Shown: positions 15,830-25,692 of the stretch, in pieces
How positions within the stretch are numbered: position 1 is the stretch's first letter
Layout of the letters: the number at the start of each line of letters is the position of its first letter
Assembly: GCA_002721365.1 (NCBI GenBank)
Contig: PBKC01000081.1
Location: forward strand, 1 to 50,048
DNA: 50,048 bases
Direction of reading: 5' to 3'
Origin: Rhodospirillaceae bacterium
Lineage (GTDB): Bacteria; Pseudomonadota; Alphaproteobacteria; GCA-2721365
Notes under the pieces: model-generated
Database searches by the model: none
Seen by the model: only the letters and a program-made list of their open reading frames with translations
Told to the model about the DNA's origin: nothing
Made by a program: the position numbers and the translations under genes

Positions 15830-17554
15830 ATGACCAGCAGCCGCTTCGACAAGAGTCGACTGCCGAGCCGCCATACCACCGAAGGGCCCGACCGGGCGCC
15901 GCATCGCTCGTTCTATTACGCGATGGGGTTGACCACGGAGGAGATCCATCAGCCCTTCATCGGCGTCGCCACCACCTGGAACGAGGCAGCGCCCTGCAAC
16001 ATCACGCTCGGCCGGCAGGCGCAGGCCGCCAAGCGTGGGGTTTCGAAGAACGGCGGGACGCCCCGCGAGTTCACGACCATCACCGTGACCGACGGCATCG
16101 CCATGGGTCACCAGGGCATGAAGGCATCGCTGATTTCGCGCGAAGCCATCGCCGACACGGTCGAGCTGACCATGCGCGGCCATTCCTATGACGGCATGGT
16201 CTGCCTCGCGGGTTGCGATAAGACGCTGCCGGCGATGATGATGGTCATGCTGCGCTTGAACGTTCCTTCGGTTTTCGTCTACGGCGGTTCCATTCTCCCC
16301 GGCCGCTACAAGGGGCGGGATCTGACCGTTCAGGACGTGTTCGAAGCGGTCGGTCAGCACAGCGGCGGTCATATCGACGCGGATGAGCTCGATCGGGTCG
16401 AGCGGCATGCTTGCCCGTCGGGCGGTGCCTGTGGCGGCCAGTTCACCGCCAACACCATGGCTTGCGTCTCCGAGGCCATCGGTCTCGCTCTGCCGCACTC
16501 GGCGATGGCGCCGGCACCTTACGAATCGCGCGACGCCTATGTGGAGGCGGCGGGTTTCCAGGTCATGGAGCTGTTGGCGAAGAACCTCCGGCCGCGCGAC
16601 ATCGTCACCCGCAAGTCGCTCGAAAACGCCGCGACGGTGGTCGCCGCATCGGGCGGGTCGACGAACGCCGGCCTGCATCTGCCCGCGATGGCCCACGAGG
16701 CCGGGATCGACTTCGATCTGTTCGACGTGGCCGAGGTGTTCAAGCGCACCCCCTACATCGCCGACCTGAAGCCGGGCGGAAAGTACATCGCCAAGGATCT
16801 CTACGAGGTCGGTGGCGTGCCGGTGCTGATGAAGGCGCTTCTGGAAGGCGGCTATCTTCACGGCGACTGCATGACCGTGACCGGCAAGACGATCGCCGAG
16901 AACCTGGCCGAGATCGACTTCCCGACCGATCAGGACGTGATCCGGCTGACCAGTGATCCGATCACGCCCACCGGCGGCGTCGTCGGCCTGAAGGGCAATC
17001 TCGCGCCCGAAGGAGCGATCGTAAAGGTCGCCGGCATGAAGCGGCTGGTGCACAAAGGGCCGGCGCGAGTCTTCGATTGCGAAGAAGACGCCATGGCGGC
17101 CGTTCAGAGCCGGAACTACAAGGAGGACGAGGTTATCGTCATCCGCTACGAAGGCCCGAAGGGTGGCCCCGGCATGCGCGAGATGCTCAGCACGACCTCG
17201 GCCATCTACGGCCAGGGCATGGGCGAGAAGGTGGCCCTGATCACCGACGGTCGTTTCTCGGGCGCGACCCGTGGCTTCTGTATCGGCCATGTCGGGCCGG
17301 AGGCGGCGGTCGGCGGTCCGATCGGTCTGTTGGAGGACGGCGATATCGTCGTCATCGACGCCGTCGAAGGCCGGCTGGACGTCGAGCTTTCGGACGCTGA
17401 GCTGGAGAAGCGCCGGCAGGCCTGGAAGGCGCGCCAGAGCGACTATGGCTCGGGCAGCATCTGGAAATACGCCCAGACCGTGGGATCGGCGCAGAAGGGC
17501 GCCGTTACCCATCCCGGAGCCAAGGGCGAAGTCAAATGCTACGCCGACATCTGA
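15830..17554 (+). CDS. ilvD: Dihydroxy-acid dehydratase
   Basis: A 574-residue IlvD/Edd enzyme that dehydrates 2,3-dihydroxy-3-methylbutanoate and its methylpentanoate homologue to the keto acid precursors of valine and isoleucine. It carries iron-sulfur ligands in [12 protein letters not shown] and [16 protein letters not shown], and the C-terminal [20 protein letters not shown] motif. Length and motifs favour the amino-acid enzyme over 6-phosphogluconate dehydratase; a sugar-acid dehydratase is a less likely alternative. GGGGAG precedes the ATG. A strong terminator follows 25 bases after the stop, so it is likely monocistronic. Confidence 0.92.
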   Translation: MTSSRFDKSRLPSRHTTEGPDRAPHRSFYYAMGLTTEEIHQPFIGVATTWNEAAPCNITLGRQAQAAKRGVSKNGGTPREFTTITVTDGIAMGHQGMKASLISREAIADTVELTMRGHSYDGMVCLAGCDKTLPAMMMVMLRLNVPSVFVYGGSILPGRYKGRDLTVQDVFEAVGQHSGGHIDADELDRVERHACPSGGACGGQFTANTMACVSEAIGLALPHSAMAPAPYESRDAYVEAAGFQVMELLAKNLRPRDIVTRKSLENAATVVAASGGSTNAGLHLPAMAHEAGIDFDLFDVAEVFKRTPYIADLKPGGKYIAKDLYEVGGVPVLMKALLEGGYLHGDCMTVTGKTIAENLAEIDFPTDQDVIRLTSDPITPTGGVVGLKGNLAPEGAIVKVAGMKRLVHKGPARVFDCEEDAMAAVQSRNYKEDEVIVIRYEGPKGGPGMREMLSTTSAIYGQGMGEKVALITDGRFSGATRGFCIGHVGPEAAVGGPIGLLEDGDIVVIDAVEGRLDVELSDAELEKRRQAWKARQSDYGSGSIWKYAQTVGSAQKGAVTHPGAKGEVKCYADI

Positions 17555-17578
17555 TCCGATAACGTAGCGTTACCCCGA

Positions 17579-17621
17579 TACGCGGCGGCTGGGGCAACCC
17601 CCCAGCCGCCGTATTCGTTTT
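17579..17621 (+). terminator. Rho-independent terminator of ilvD
   Basis: A perfect 12-bp stem, CGGCGGCTGGGG (17583-17594) with CCCCAGCCGCCG (17600-17611), encloses a five-base loop and is followed by TATTCGTTTT. Confidence 0.88.
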
Positions 17622-17683
17622 GGGAAGACGCGGCTAAACTCCCATATCCTCCATATGAAATGTCGGGCCCGAACGAGGGAAGG

Positions 17684-19153
17684 ATGATTCGGCTACGGAC
17701 GGCAACGCGGTGGCTGGCGGCGCTTGCGCTTGGCGCTGGTGTGGCGGCGGCTGGCGGATGCAGTACCAACCCGGCGACCGGTGAGCGGATCTTCACCGGA
17801 GCGCTGCCGGTTGCTCAGGAAGAACAGATCGGGAAACAGTCCCGGCCCGAGATTCTCGCCGAGTTCGGAGGCGAATATCCCGACGAGGCGCTGCAACGTT
17901 ATGTCCAGAGCATCGGTGAACTCGTTGCCGCGACCTCGGAGAGGACCGACGTCAGCTACACCTTCACGGTCCTCAACAGCGACGTGGTCAACGCCTTCGC
18001 CGTACCGGGCGGCTACATCTACATAACGCGCGGCTTGCTGGCCCTCGCCAACAACGAAGCGGAGATCGCCGGTGTCCTCGCCCATGAGGTCGGTCATATC
18101 GTGTCGCGTCATTCCGCCCAGCGCGCGACGCAGTCGGCCCTGGCCGGGGTGGCCGCCGCGGTTCTCGGCGTCGCGACGGGAAGCTCTCAGGTCGCTCAGA
18201 TGGCCCAGACCGGTGGCATGGCGGTGATCCAAAGCTATTCGCGGGAGCAGGAGTTCGAGGCCGACACCCTGGGTGTCCGCTATCTGTCCCGCGCCGGTTA
18301 CGACCCGTCGGCGATGTCGAGCTTTCTTGCCTCGCTGAACGCCCACAGCAACCTCGAAGCCAAGATGGCCGGAGGAAACCCGCCGGAATTCAACATCATG
18401 TCGACTCACCCCCGGACCCAGGACCGCGTCCAGCGTGCGGTCGCGGAAGCCGGAGGTTATGCGGTCCGGAACCCGATGCTGGCGCGGGATATCTATCTCC
18501 AGAAGATCGACGGCATCGTCTACGGCGATGCGCCGGAGCAGGGGTTCGTTCGCGGCCGGGATTTCGTGCATCCGACGCTCGGCTTCCGATTCAGGGTGCC
18601 CGAGGACTTCAGATTGATGAACGGGGCGCAGCAGGTCGTTGCCAAGGGATCCGGCGGGGCAGTGATCGTGTTCGATGCCGCCCAGCGGCGATCAGGCCTT
18701 CCCATCGTCTCCTACCTCCGAGACGACTGGGCGGCGGGGGCATCTCTCCAGAGCCTCGAGCGGATCACCGTCAACGGAATGGAGGCTGCGACGGCGCTGG
18801 TCAAGGGAACGGTTCAGGGGCAACCCGCCGACCTCCGGCTCGTCGCTATCGCCTTCGACGGCACGCAGGTCTTTCGGTTCATGTTCGTAATTCCGAGCCG
18901 GGCGTCGAGCGCACTGATCGAGTCGTTTCAGCGCACCACATACAGCTTCCAGCGGTTATCGGCGGCTGAAGCGGCCCGCTATCAGCCCAAGCGCCTCGAC
19001 GTTGTCCCGGTCGGTTCGGGTGACGGGGTCAGCCGATTCGTGGGCATGATGAACGTCGACTCCTATCCGGAAGAACAGTTCCGTGTGCTGAACGGTCTGC
19101 TCGGCGGGGAAGGGCTCCTCGCCGGTCAGAAGGTCAAGATCGTCACCGAATAG
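17684..19153 (+). CDS. M48-family metalloprotease lipoprotein
   Basis: A 489-residue periplasmic protease. The N terminus is a lipoprotein signal with lipobox AAGGC (Cys26). The zinc site is HEVGH at residues 134-138, followed by RHSAQRA, with the third ligand Glu in EQEFEADTLGVRYL. This is the layout of BepA/YfgC-type proteases that degrade or assist misassembled outer-membrane proteins. After the protease domain comes a roughly 200-residue region (GFRFRVPEDFRL...) with the family-typical ending GEGLLAGQKVKIVT. The start at 17684 follows GGGAAGG. It lies between ilvD and mlrC on the same strand. Confidence 0.9.
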   Translation: MIRLRTATRWLAALALGAGVAAAGGCSTNPATGERIFTGALPVAQEEQIGKQSRPEILAEFGGEYPDEALQRYVQSIGELVAATSERTDVSYTFTVLNSDVVNAFAVPGGYIYITRGLLALANNEAEIAGVLAHEVGHIVSRHSAQRATQSALAGVAAAVLGVATGSSQVAQMAQTGGMAVIQSYSREQEFEADTLGVRYLSRAGYDPSAMSSFLASLNAHSNLEAKMAGGNPPEFNIMSTHPRTQDRVQRAVAEAGGYAVRNPMLARDIYLQKIDGIVYGDAPEQGFVRGRDFVHPTLGFRFRVPEDFRLMNGAQQVVAKGSGGAVIVFDAAQRRSGLPIVSYLRDDWAAGASLQSLERITVNGMEAATALVKGTVQGQPADLRLVAIAFDGTQVFRFMFVIPSRASSALIESFQRTTYSFQRLSAAEAARYQPKRLDVVPVGSGDGVSRFVGMMNVDSYPEEQFRVLNGLLGGEGLLAGQKVKIVTE

Positions 19154-19199
19154 CGGTATCGTTCTTGCCCGGGGCCTGAGCACAGGCAGGAGATCCTGG

Positions 19200-20734
19200 A
19201 TGCGCATAGCCTGCGGCGGCTTCCACCACGAGACCAATACCTTCGCGCCGGTCAACGCAACCTTCGCCGACTTCGAGGCTGCGGATGGTTGGCCCGCGCT
19301 CTCCCGAGGGGAATGGCTGCGGTCGGCGATCGCCGGGATGAACCTGCCGGTCGCGGGATTTTGGGAGGCGGCGGAAGCGAACGGCCATGAGCTTGCCCCG
19401 TTGCTATGGTGTTCCGCTGTCCCCTCGGCTCAGGTCACGGCCGACGCTTTCGAGCGGATCGTCGGCATGATGCTGGCGGATCTGGCCGCCGCCATGCCGG
19501 TCGACGCTCTGTTCCTCGATCTCCACGGCGCCATGGTCTGCACCCATTTGGAGGACGGTGAGGGGGCGTTGCTGGACCGCGTTCGCGCCCTTGTCGGTCC
19601 CGATCTGCCGATCGTTGTCGCGCTGGATCTGCACGCCAACGTGACCGAACGGATGATGGCGCTGTCGGACGTGATGGTCGCCTACCGGACCTACCCTCAT
19701 GTCGACATGGCCGAGACGGGACGGCGGGCGGCGGCGCTTCTGGAGCGTGTGGTCAATGAAGGCCGTCCGCAGAAAACGTTCCGCAAGCTGCCGTTCCTCA
19801 TTCCCCTGGTCTGGCAGTGTACCTTGACCGAACCTGCGGCCGGTCTCTATCGGCGGTTGGAGGAACTGGAAGCGGATTCGCCGTCGCTGCTGTCGCTTTC
19901 CTTCACGCCAGGGTTTCCGCCGGCGGATATCGGCCAATGCGGACCGACCGTGTTCGGGTACGGCGAGCGGGCAGACCTGCTCGACCATGCCGTTTCAGAC
20001 CTGGAAAGGAGCGTCGCGGCGGCGGAAGCCGATTTCGCGGGAACCCTTTTCGATCCGGACGATGCCGTCGACTACGCAAAGCGGCACGGACGGCGTGGCG
20101 CCCCCCTGGTGATCGCAGATACCCAGGACAATCCGGGCGCCGGCGGCAATTCCGACACCGTCGGCATGTTGGAGGCATTGGTGCGGAACGGTGCACGGGA
20201 TGCCGTCTTTGCAGTCCTTTACGATCCCGACGCGGCAGCGTCGGCGCATGAAGCGGGGGAGGGGCGGACATACGCTTGCCGATCGGCGCGAAGTCGAGCC
20301 AGGAGGGGCAGTTTCCTTACGAGGGATCGTTCACTGTGACACGGCTGGCCGACGGCAATTTCACTGCCACCGGGCCGATGTTCGGGGGCAGTCGCATGAC
20401 TCTCGGGCCGATGGCGGTCCTCAAGACGGGCGGCGTCGAGATTATCGTCGCTAGCAAGAAGATGCAGGCGGCGGACAAGGCGATCTTTCGTCATGTCGGG
20501 ATCGAGCCCGCCGAGCGGTCGATCCTGGTGGTGAAGAGTTCGGTGCATTTTCGTGCCGACTTCACCGATATCGCCGGCGAGATCATCGTCGCTACGGCGC
20601 CGGGGCCGAACCTTGCTGACCACGAAGCCCTCGATTACCAGCGACTTCGTGCCGGTGTCCGCCTGATGCCGACAGGAAGGACGTTCGAAGGCGCCGGGCA
20701 GATCCACCCCGACCGGGCCGTCGCGGATGGATGA
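19200..20734 (+). pseudogene. M81 metallopeptidase (MlrC-like), frameshifted
   Basis: The MlrC family contains zinc enzymes first known for degrading microcystin fragments; most members probably act on other small amides. The N-terminal part shows GGFHHETNTF, LFLDLHGAMV and VALDLHANVTE, which carry the metal ligands. The reading frame is broken near 20262. Up to HEAGEG it is in the first frame; from ADIRLPIGAKS onward the family sequence (GPMFGGSRMTLGPMA, SSVHFRADF) continues in another frame to 20734. Adding one G to the GGGG run at 20261-20264 restores a continuous protein of about 511 residues, the usual size. It may be a true frameshift mutation or a homopolymer sequencing error. AGGAG precedes the ATG. 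Confidence 0.85.
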
Positions 20735-21353
20735 CGAGGAATCTTTGGCCGTGCTCGCCACAAGAACGCGCGATGTCTACGAGCGGCAGGCAGCGCCGTT
20801 CGACGCCGAGCGGCCGAAGATGCTTCACGAGCGCGCATGGCTCGCGCGCTTCGCCGCTCTGCTGCCGGAGGGCGGAACGATCCTGGATCTCGGCTGTGGT
20901 GCCGGGGACCCGTTCCCCGCCTGGTTCCGGGCGCGGGGATTTCGGGTCACCGGCGTCGACATTGCGGAGGCGATGCTGGAGATCGCGCGCGAGCGCTGTC
21001 CGCAGGGCGACTGGCGATGGGCCGACATGCGGACGCTCGACCTCGGCGACCGTTTCGACGGCATCATCGGTTGGAACAGCTTCTTCCATCTGACTCAGGA
21101 TGAGCTGCGGACGACCTTGCCGAAGCTCGTCCAGCATCTTCGGCCGGGCGGCGTCCTGATGCTCACGGTCGGCCCGGAAGCCGGCGAAGTGGACGGCCAT
21201 GTGGGCGGCGAGCGGGTCTACCATTCCAGCCTGTCTCCGGCCGAATACGAGGCGGAAATGGACCGGATGGGCATGGAAGTCGTCGCCTTCGTGATGGAAG
21301 ACCCGGACTGCGACATGCAGACGGTGCTGCTGGCACGAAGGCGGAGTGAATGA
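20727..21353 (+). CDS. Class I SAM-dependent methyltransferase
   Basis: A 208-residue methyltransferase with the SAM-binding motif ILDLGCGAGDPF (residues about 52-63), the acidic motif VTGVDIAEAML and a post-motif IIGWNSFFHLT. The fold is the Rossmann type used by small-molecule methyltransferases; the substrate is unknown. Its ATG overlaps the last eight bases of the mlrC reading frame, which implies translational coupling with MlrC and argues that the mlrC 3' part was recently under selection as coding sequence. Confidence 0.8.
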   Translation: MDDEESLAVLATRTRDVYERQAAPFDAERPKMLHERAWLARFAALLPEGGTILDLGCGAGDPFPAWFRARGFRVTGVDIAEAMLEIARERCPQGDWRWADMRTLDLGDRFDGIIGWNSFFHLTQDELRTTLPKLVQHLRPGGVLMLTVGPEAGEVDGHVGGERVYHSSLSPAEYEAEMDRMGMEVVAFVMEDPDCDMQTVLLARRRSE

Positions 21354-21382
21354 AAGAGGCGCGAAACCTGATCGCGCTTCTT
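21354..21382. terminator. Hairpin between convergent methyltransferase and xth genes
   Basis: An 11-bp stem, AAGAGGCGCGA paired with TCGCGCTTCTT through one G-U pair, has a seven-base loop. It starts directly after one stop codon and 32 bases from the other gene's stop, so it could terminate both directions. T-runs are weak. Confidence 0.45.
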
Positions 21383-21413
21383 CCGGATACCAGACTGAGC
21401 AGACCCGGCCGAG

Positions 21414-22184
21414 CTACTCGGCGATAGCGCACCAGACTGGCGTGTGGTCCGAGGCTTTGGGCTGACTGCGTGGGGCTATGTCGATGTCGGCATCGTCCAG
21501 GCGGTCGACCGCTTGGGGTGACAGCAACAGATGGTCGATGCGGTAGCCTTGGCCGGTTTCGAAGCCCCGGCCCCGGTAATCCCACCAGCTATAGCGCCCA
21601 GGCTCCCTGTGGAGGGCGCGGAAGGCGTCGGTGACGCCGAGATGGACGATCTGCCGCCAGGCGGCCCGTTCGTCTGGGTGGTAGCAGACGGTGCCGTCCA
21701 GCCGGTCGGGGTCGTAGACATCCTCCGGTGCCGGCGCGACGTTGTAGTCGCCGCCGATCACCATGGCCTCCTCCTGGTCGAGCAGGCCGCCGATGCGGTC
21801 GCGGAGGCGGCCGAAGAAGCCGAGCTTGTAGGCGAAGCGGTCCGAGTCGACCGACTGGCCATTCGGGACATAAACCGAGGCGACGCGGATGTCGCCCACG
21901 ACGGCTTCGATATAGCGGGCTTCGACGTCCGTGTCGTCGCCCGGCAGTCCGCGCTGTACGTCCTCAATGGGCCGCTTTGCCAGGATGGCGACGCCGTTAT
22001 AGGTCTTCTGGCCGTGGACGGCGACGTTGTAGCCCAGGTCACCGATTTCCAGTTCGGGGAAGGCCTCGTCGACGCATTTGATCTCCTGGAGCAGGACGAC
22101 GTCCGGGCTCGCCTCCTTAAGCCAGTCGAGCACGTTGGGCAGGCGGGCCTTGATCGAGTTGACGTTCCAGGTGGCGATCTTCAT
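21414..22184 (-). CDS. xth: Exodeoxyribonuclease III
   Basis: A 256-residue AP endonuclease/3' exonuclease of the Xth family used in base-excision repair. Diagnostic motifs are MKIATWNVNSIKARL at the N terminus, LLQEIKC with the metal-binding Glu, GGDYNVAP and the terminal SDHTPVW with the catalytic Asp-His pair. Length is typical. The leader contains a hairpin that probably terminates the upstream erpA transcript, so xth likely has separate or partly read-through expression. Confidence 0.94.
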   Translation of the reverse strand: MKIATWNVNSIKARLPNVLDWLKEASPDVVLLQEIKCVDEAFPELEIGDLGYNVAVHGQKTYNGVAILAKRPIEDVQRGLPGDDTDVEARYIEAVVGDIRVASVYVPNGQSVDSDRFAYKLGFFGRLRDRIGGLLDQEEAMVIGGDYNVAPAPEDVYDPDRLDGTVCYHPDERAAWRQIVHLGVTDAFRALHREPGRYSWWDYRGRGFETGQGYRIDHLLLSPQAVDRLDDADIDIAPRSQPKASDHTPVWCAIAE

Positions 22185-22186
22185 TC

Positions 22187-22220
22187 CACAAACGAAACGG
22201 GCCCGAATTTCGGACCCGTT
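22187..22220 (-). terminator. Terminator downstream of the erpA-like gene
   Basis: On the reverse strand AACGGGTCCG pairs with CGGGCCCGTT (one mismatch) around a five-base loop and is followed by TCGTTTGTGG. It lies in the 67-base gap before xth. Confidence 0.6.
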
Positions 22221-22251
22221 CTCCCTCAGTCAATATATCGGCCGCGGCAGG

Positions 22252-22614
22252 TCAGCCGATCGAGAAGGACGTACCGCATCCGCAGGAAGCCGTGGCGTTC
22301 GGGTTCTTGACCACGAAGGTCGCACCTTCGAGAGATTCCTGCCAGTCGATCTGCGATCCCTGGAGCAGGGAAAGAGACATTTCGTCGACGACGATCGTCG
22401 CTCCGTCATGTTCGAGCGACAGGTCGTCAGCGTTCCGCGCGTCGTCCAGGGTAAACCCGTACTGGAAACCCGAGCATCCGCCGCCCGACACCGAGACGCG
22501 TAACGCCAGGCCGGGGAGGCCTTCCTCCTCGACGATGCGGTTGATGCGGGACGCGGCACCGTCGGTCATCGACAGTCCGTAGTCGACGGCGGACAGTGGT
22601 TTCATCTGAGACAT
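22252..22614 (-). CDS. erpA: A-type iron-sulfur carrier (ErpA/IscA family)
   Basis: A 120-residue HesB/IscA-type protein that receives Fe-S clusters from the assembly machinery and hands them to apo-proteins. The three ligand cysteines are all present: C47 in SGGGCSGF and C111/C113 in the C-terminal ASCGCGTSF. GAGGGAG precedes the ATG at 22614. It is divergent from dgt across 135 bases. Placement beside dgt-argS is a common alphaproteobacterial arrangement, where this protein is generally named ErpA; IscA or SufA naming cannot be excluded. Confidence 0.88.
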   Translation of the reverse strand: MSQMKPLSAVDYGLSMTDGAASRINRIVEEEGLPGLALRVSVSGGGCSGFQYGFTLDDARNADDLSLEHDGATIVVDEMSLSLLQGSQIDWQESLEGATFVVKNPNATASCGCGTSFSIG

Positions 22615-22749
22615 CCGAACTCCCTCTCGATGAGCTGGAGCGTTAATTCCCCAGATATTTAGGGACGTTTGCCCCCTTGTCAAATCGCTGCCGCCCTCAA
22701 TCCAACCCGACATTGATCGCAGTCGTCGGCGGGACTACTTTCGCGGCCG

Positions 22750-23910
22750 ATGACCCGTACTCCTGCCGTTTTCGCAACCCGTCCGGCACAGATACGCGGC
22801 CGGCTCTATTCGGAGCCGGAGAGCGCGACCCGTACGGCGTTTCAACGCGATCGCGACCGAATCGTCCATTCTGCCGCGTTCCGGCGACTGGAATACAAGA
22901 CCCAGGTCTTCGTTTATCACGAGGGCGACAACTACCGCACGCGGCTCACCCATAGCCTGGAGGTCGCGCAGATCGCCCGGTCGATCAGCCGCCAGCTCGG
23001 GCTCGACGAGGATCTGGCCGAGGCCCTGGCGTTGGCCCACGATCTCGGCCACACGCCGTTCGGCCATGCGGGAGAGGATGCGCTCGACGCTGCCATGGCC
23101 GCGTTCGGCGGATTCGACCACAACGCCCAGACGCTTCGCATCGTCACGCGCCTGGAGCGCAAATACGCCGATTTCGACGGGCTGAATCTTACCTGGGAAA
23201 CGCTGGAGGGCGTGGTCAAACATAATGGGCCATTGCCGCGGGATGGAGCACCGACCTACATCCTGGAATATGACGCCGGTCATGCGATGGAGCTCGATAC
23301 CTGGCCCGGCGCCGAGGCTCAGGTCGCGTCGCTCGCCGACGATATCGCCTACAACAATCACGACATCGACGATGGGCTGCGGGCTGATCTGTTCAGCATC
23401 GAAGCCCTGAAGGCGCTGCCGATGGTGGGAGAGGTGTTCGCCGAGGTCGAGGCGCGCTATCCGGGCCTCGAACGGCGGCGCCTGGTCCACGAGGCGATAC
23501 GGCGCCTGATCAACCGCATGGTCGCCGATCTGCTGACGGAATCCCGGCGACGGATCGAAGCGCTGGCGCCGGATTCCGTCGAAGCGGTCCGCCATCTCGG
23601 ACAGCCGCTCATCGGGTTCTCCGAGGAGATGCGGGCAAACGACCGCGCGCTGAAGACCTTTCTGTTCGAGAACATGTACCGCCATTATCGTGTCAATCGG
23701 ATGGCGAGTAAGGCGCGACGCGTGATCGCCGAGTTGTTCGACCTGCTGCTCGGTGAGCCCGATTGCCTGCCGACCGCATGGCGCGAGCGTGCCGCGGCGG
23801 CGGGTTCGCCCGAAACGGCGCGTGTCGTAGCGGACTATATTGCCGGCATGACCGACCGGTATGCCCTAGAGGAGCACCAACGCTTGTTCGACGTTTCCGC
23901 CAAGGCTTAG
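22750..23910 (+). CDS. dgt: Deoxyguanosinetriphosphate triphosphohydrolase-like protein
   Basis: A 386-residue HD-domain dNTPase that hydrolyses dNTPs to nucleoside and tripolyphosphate. The metal site is intact: H68 in TRLTHSLEVAQ, H97-D98 and H101 in AHDLGHTPFGHAGE, with the later Asp in SLADDIAYNNHDIDDG. Length matches the type 2 dGTPase-like group common in alphaproteobacteria rather than the longer E. coli Dgt. Its stop codon is immediately followed by the argS ATG with no gap, indicating a tightly coupled operon that continues through SPOR, nagZ, scpA and scpB. Confidence 0.92.
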   Translation: MTRTPAVFATRPAQIRGRLYSEPESATRTAFQRDRDRIVHSAAFRRLEYKTQVFVYHEGDNYRTRLTHSLEVAQIARSISRQLGLDEDLAEALALAHDLGHTPFGHAGEDALDAAMAAFGGFDHNAQTLRIVTRLERKYADFDGLNLTWETLEGVVKHNGPLPRDGAPTYILEYDAGHAMELDTWPGAEAQVASLADDIAYNNHDIDDGLRADLFSIEALKALPMVGEVFAEVEARYPGLERRRLVHEAIRRLINRMVADLLTESRRRIEALAPDSVEAVRHLGQPLIGFSEEMRANDRALKTFLFENMYRHYRVNRMASKARRVIAELFDLLLGEPDCLPTAWRERAAAAGSPETARVVADYIAGMTDRYALEEHQRLFDVSAKA

Positions 23911-25692
23911 ATGAATATTTTCAAATATTTCGCTGAACGGATTGATGAAACGGTTCGCGACCTGGAGGTGGCGGAGGTTTTGCCGGCGGGGCTCGACCGG
24001 TCACGTGTGACGGTCGAGCCGCCCCGTGATCCCGCTCATGGCGACGTCGCAACCAATGCCGCCCTGCTGCTCGCCAAGCCGGCTGGGATGAAGCCGCGCG
24101 ACGTAGCGCAGGCGATCGCCGAACGTCTGGGCGAAGACCCGGCGGTGGCGGCGGCCGAAATCGCCGGGCCGGGCTTCATCAACCTCCGCCTGTCGGACGG
24201 TTTCTGGCATGCCTGCCTGAAGGACGTTCTGGCGGCGGGCATCGCTTATGGTGCCTCGACGATGGGTGAGGGACAGCCGGTAAACGTCGAATATGTCTCG
24301 GCAAACCCAACCGGGCCGCTGCATGTAGGACACAGCCGCGGTGCCGTATTCGGGGACGTGCTGGCGCGCCTTCTGGAGAAGGTCGGCTACGTCGTGACGC
24401 GCGAATACTACATCAACGACGCCGGCAACCAGATCGAGCAGCTCGCCTATTCCGCCTATGTCCGCTACCTCGAAGCCCTTGGCGAGACGGTCGACGAGGC
24501 CGCTTTCGAAGCCCGTTTCCCGGGCAAGGAATGGGCCTATCGCGGCGAGTACCTGATCCCGGTCGGAAAGGCGCTGGCAGCGGAGCACGGGCCTGCGCTT
24601 CGTGACGGCCCGGCCGAGAGCTGGATGCCGATCGTCCGGGACGTCTCGGTCGCGGCGATGATGGACCTGATTCGGGAAGACCTCGACGCCTCCGGCATCC
24701 GTCATTCGCTGTTCGTGTCGGAGCGCGAGATCGTTGCCGGCGGGGCCGTGGACCGGGCCATCGCCCATCTGGACTCCCTGGGCCTTCTCTACCGGGGCGT
24801 GCTGGAGCCGCCCAAGGGCAAGGCGCCGCCGGAGGACTGGGAGCCGCGGGAGCAGATGCTGTTCCGGGCGACCGACTTCGGCGACGACGTCGACCGTCCT
24901 CTCCAGAAGGGCGATGGCAGCTGGACCTATTTCGCCACCGATCTCGCCTATCACTACGACAAGTTCACCCGCGGCTTCCGCGACATGATCAATGTCTGGG
25001 GGGCAGACCACGGCGGCTACGTGAAGCGGATGAAGGCGGGTGTTTCGGCGCTGACCGAGGAACAGGCCAATCTGGACGTCAAGATCTGCCAGATGGTCAA
25101 CCTGCTCGATCGTGGCGAGCCGGTGCGGATGTCGAAGCGCGCCGGGAACTTCGTGACGCTCCGTGACGTCGTCGATGCGGTCGGCAAGGACGTCGTGCGC
25201 TTCATGATGCTGACGCGCAGGAACGACGCGCCGCTCGATTTCGACCTCGCCAAGGTCACGGAGCAATCCCGGGACAATCCGGTCTTCTACGTCCAGTACG
25301 CTCATGCCCGCATCCGTTCGGTGATGCGCAACGCCGAGGAGATCCTGGGCGCCGACGCCGTTGCCGCGGCGCTTCAGGAGGCCGGCGACCTCGCCGCCTT
25401 GACCCATGACGCCGAGCTTGGTCTGATCAAACTGCTCGCTGCATGGCCGCGACAGATCGAAAGTGCCGCCGAAAGCCACGAGCCACACCGGCTGGCGTTC
25501 TATCTCTATGATCTGGCTTCGGCCTTTCACGGCCTGTGGAATCTCGGCAAGGAAGATCCCGGCTTGCGCTTCCTGATCGAAGACGACGTCGCAACGACGC
25601 ATGCGCGGCTCGCCCTGATCGAGGGCGTCCGGCTGGTGATCGCATCGGGTCTCGACATCTTCGGGGTCGAGCCGGTGGAGGAAATGCGCTGA
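23911..25692 (+). CDS. argS: Arginine--tRNA ligase
   Basis: A 593-residue class I synthetase. The HIGH motif is HVGH in [17 protein letters not shown], the KMSKS-equivalent is RMSKRAGNF, and the C-terminal DALR anticodon-binding domain ends with the conserved Met-Arg pair (VEEMR). The N-terminal additional domain specific to ArgRS is present in residues 1-110. It begins directly after the dgt stop and ends with its TGA touching the ATG of the SPOR gene, so it is translated within one operon. Confidence 0.97.
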   Translation: MNIFKYFAERIDETVRDLEVAEVLPAGLDRSRVTVEPPRDPAHGDVATNAALLLAKPAGMKPRDVAQAIAERLGEDPAVAAAEIAGPGFINLRLSDGFWHACLKDVLAAGIAYGASTMGEGQPVNVEYVSANPTGPLHVGHSRGAVFGDVLARLLEKVGYVVTREYYINDAGNQIEQLAYSAYVRYLEALGETVDEAAFEARFPGKEWAYRGEYLIPVGKALAAEHGPALRDGPAESWMPIVRDVSVAAMMDLIREDLDASGIRHSLFVSEREIVAGGAVDRAIAHLDSLGLLYRGVLEPPKGKAPPEDWEPREQMLFRATDFGDDVDRPLQKGDGSWTYFATDLAYHYDKFTRGFRDMINVWGADHGGYVKRMKAGVSALTEEQANLDVKICQMVNLLDRGEPVRMSKRAGNFVTLRDVVDAVGKDVVRFMMLTRRNDAPLDFDLAKVTEQSRDNPVFYVQYAHARIRSVMRNAEEILGADAVAAALQEAGDLAALTHDAELGLIKLLAAWPRQIESAAESHEPHRLAFYLYDLASAFHGLWNLGKEDPGLRFLIEDDVATTHARLALIEGVRLVIASGLDIFGVEPVEEMR

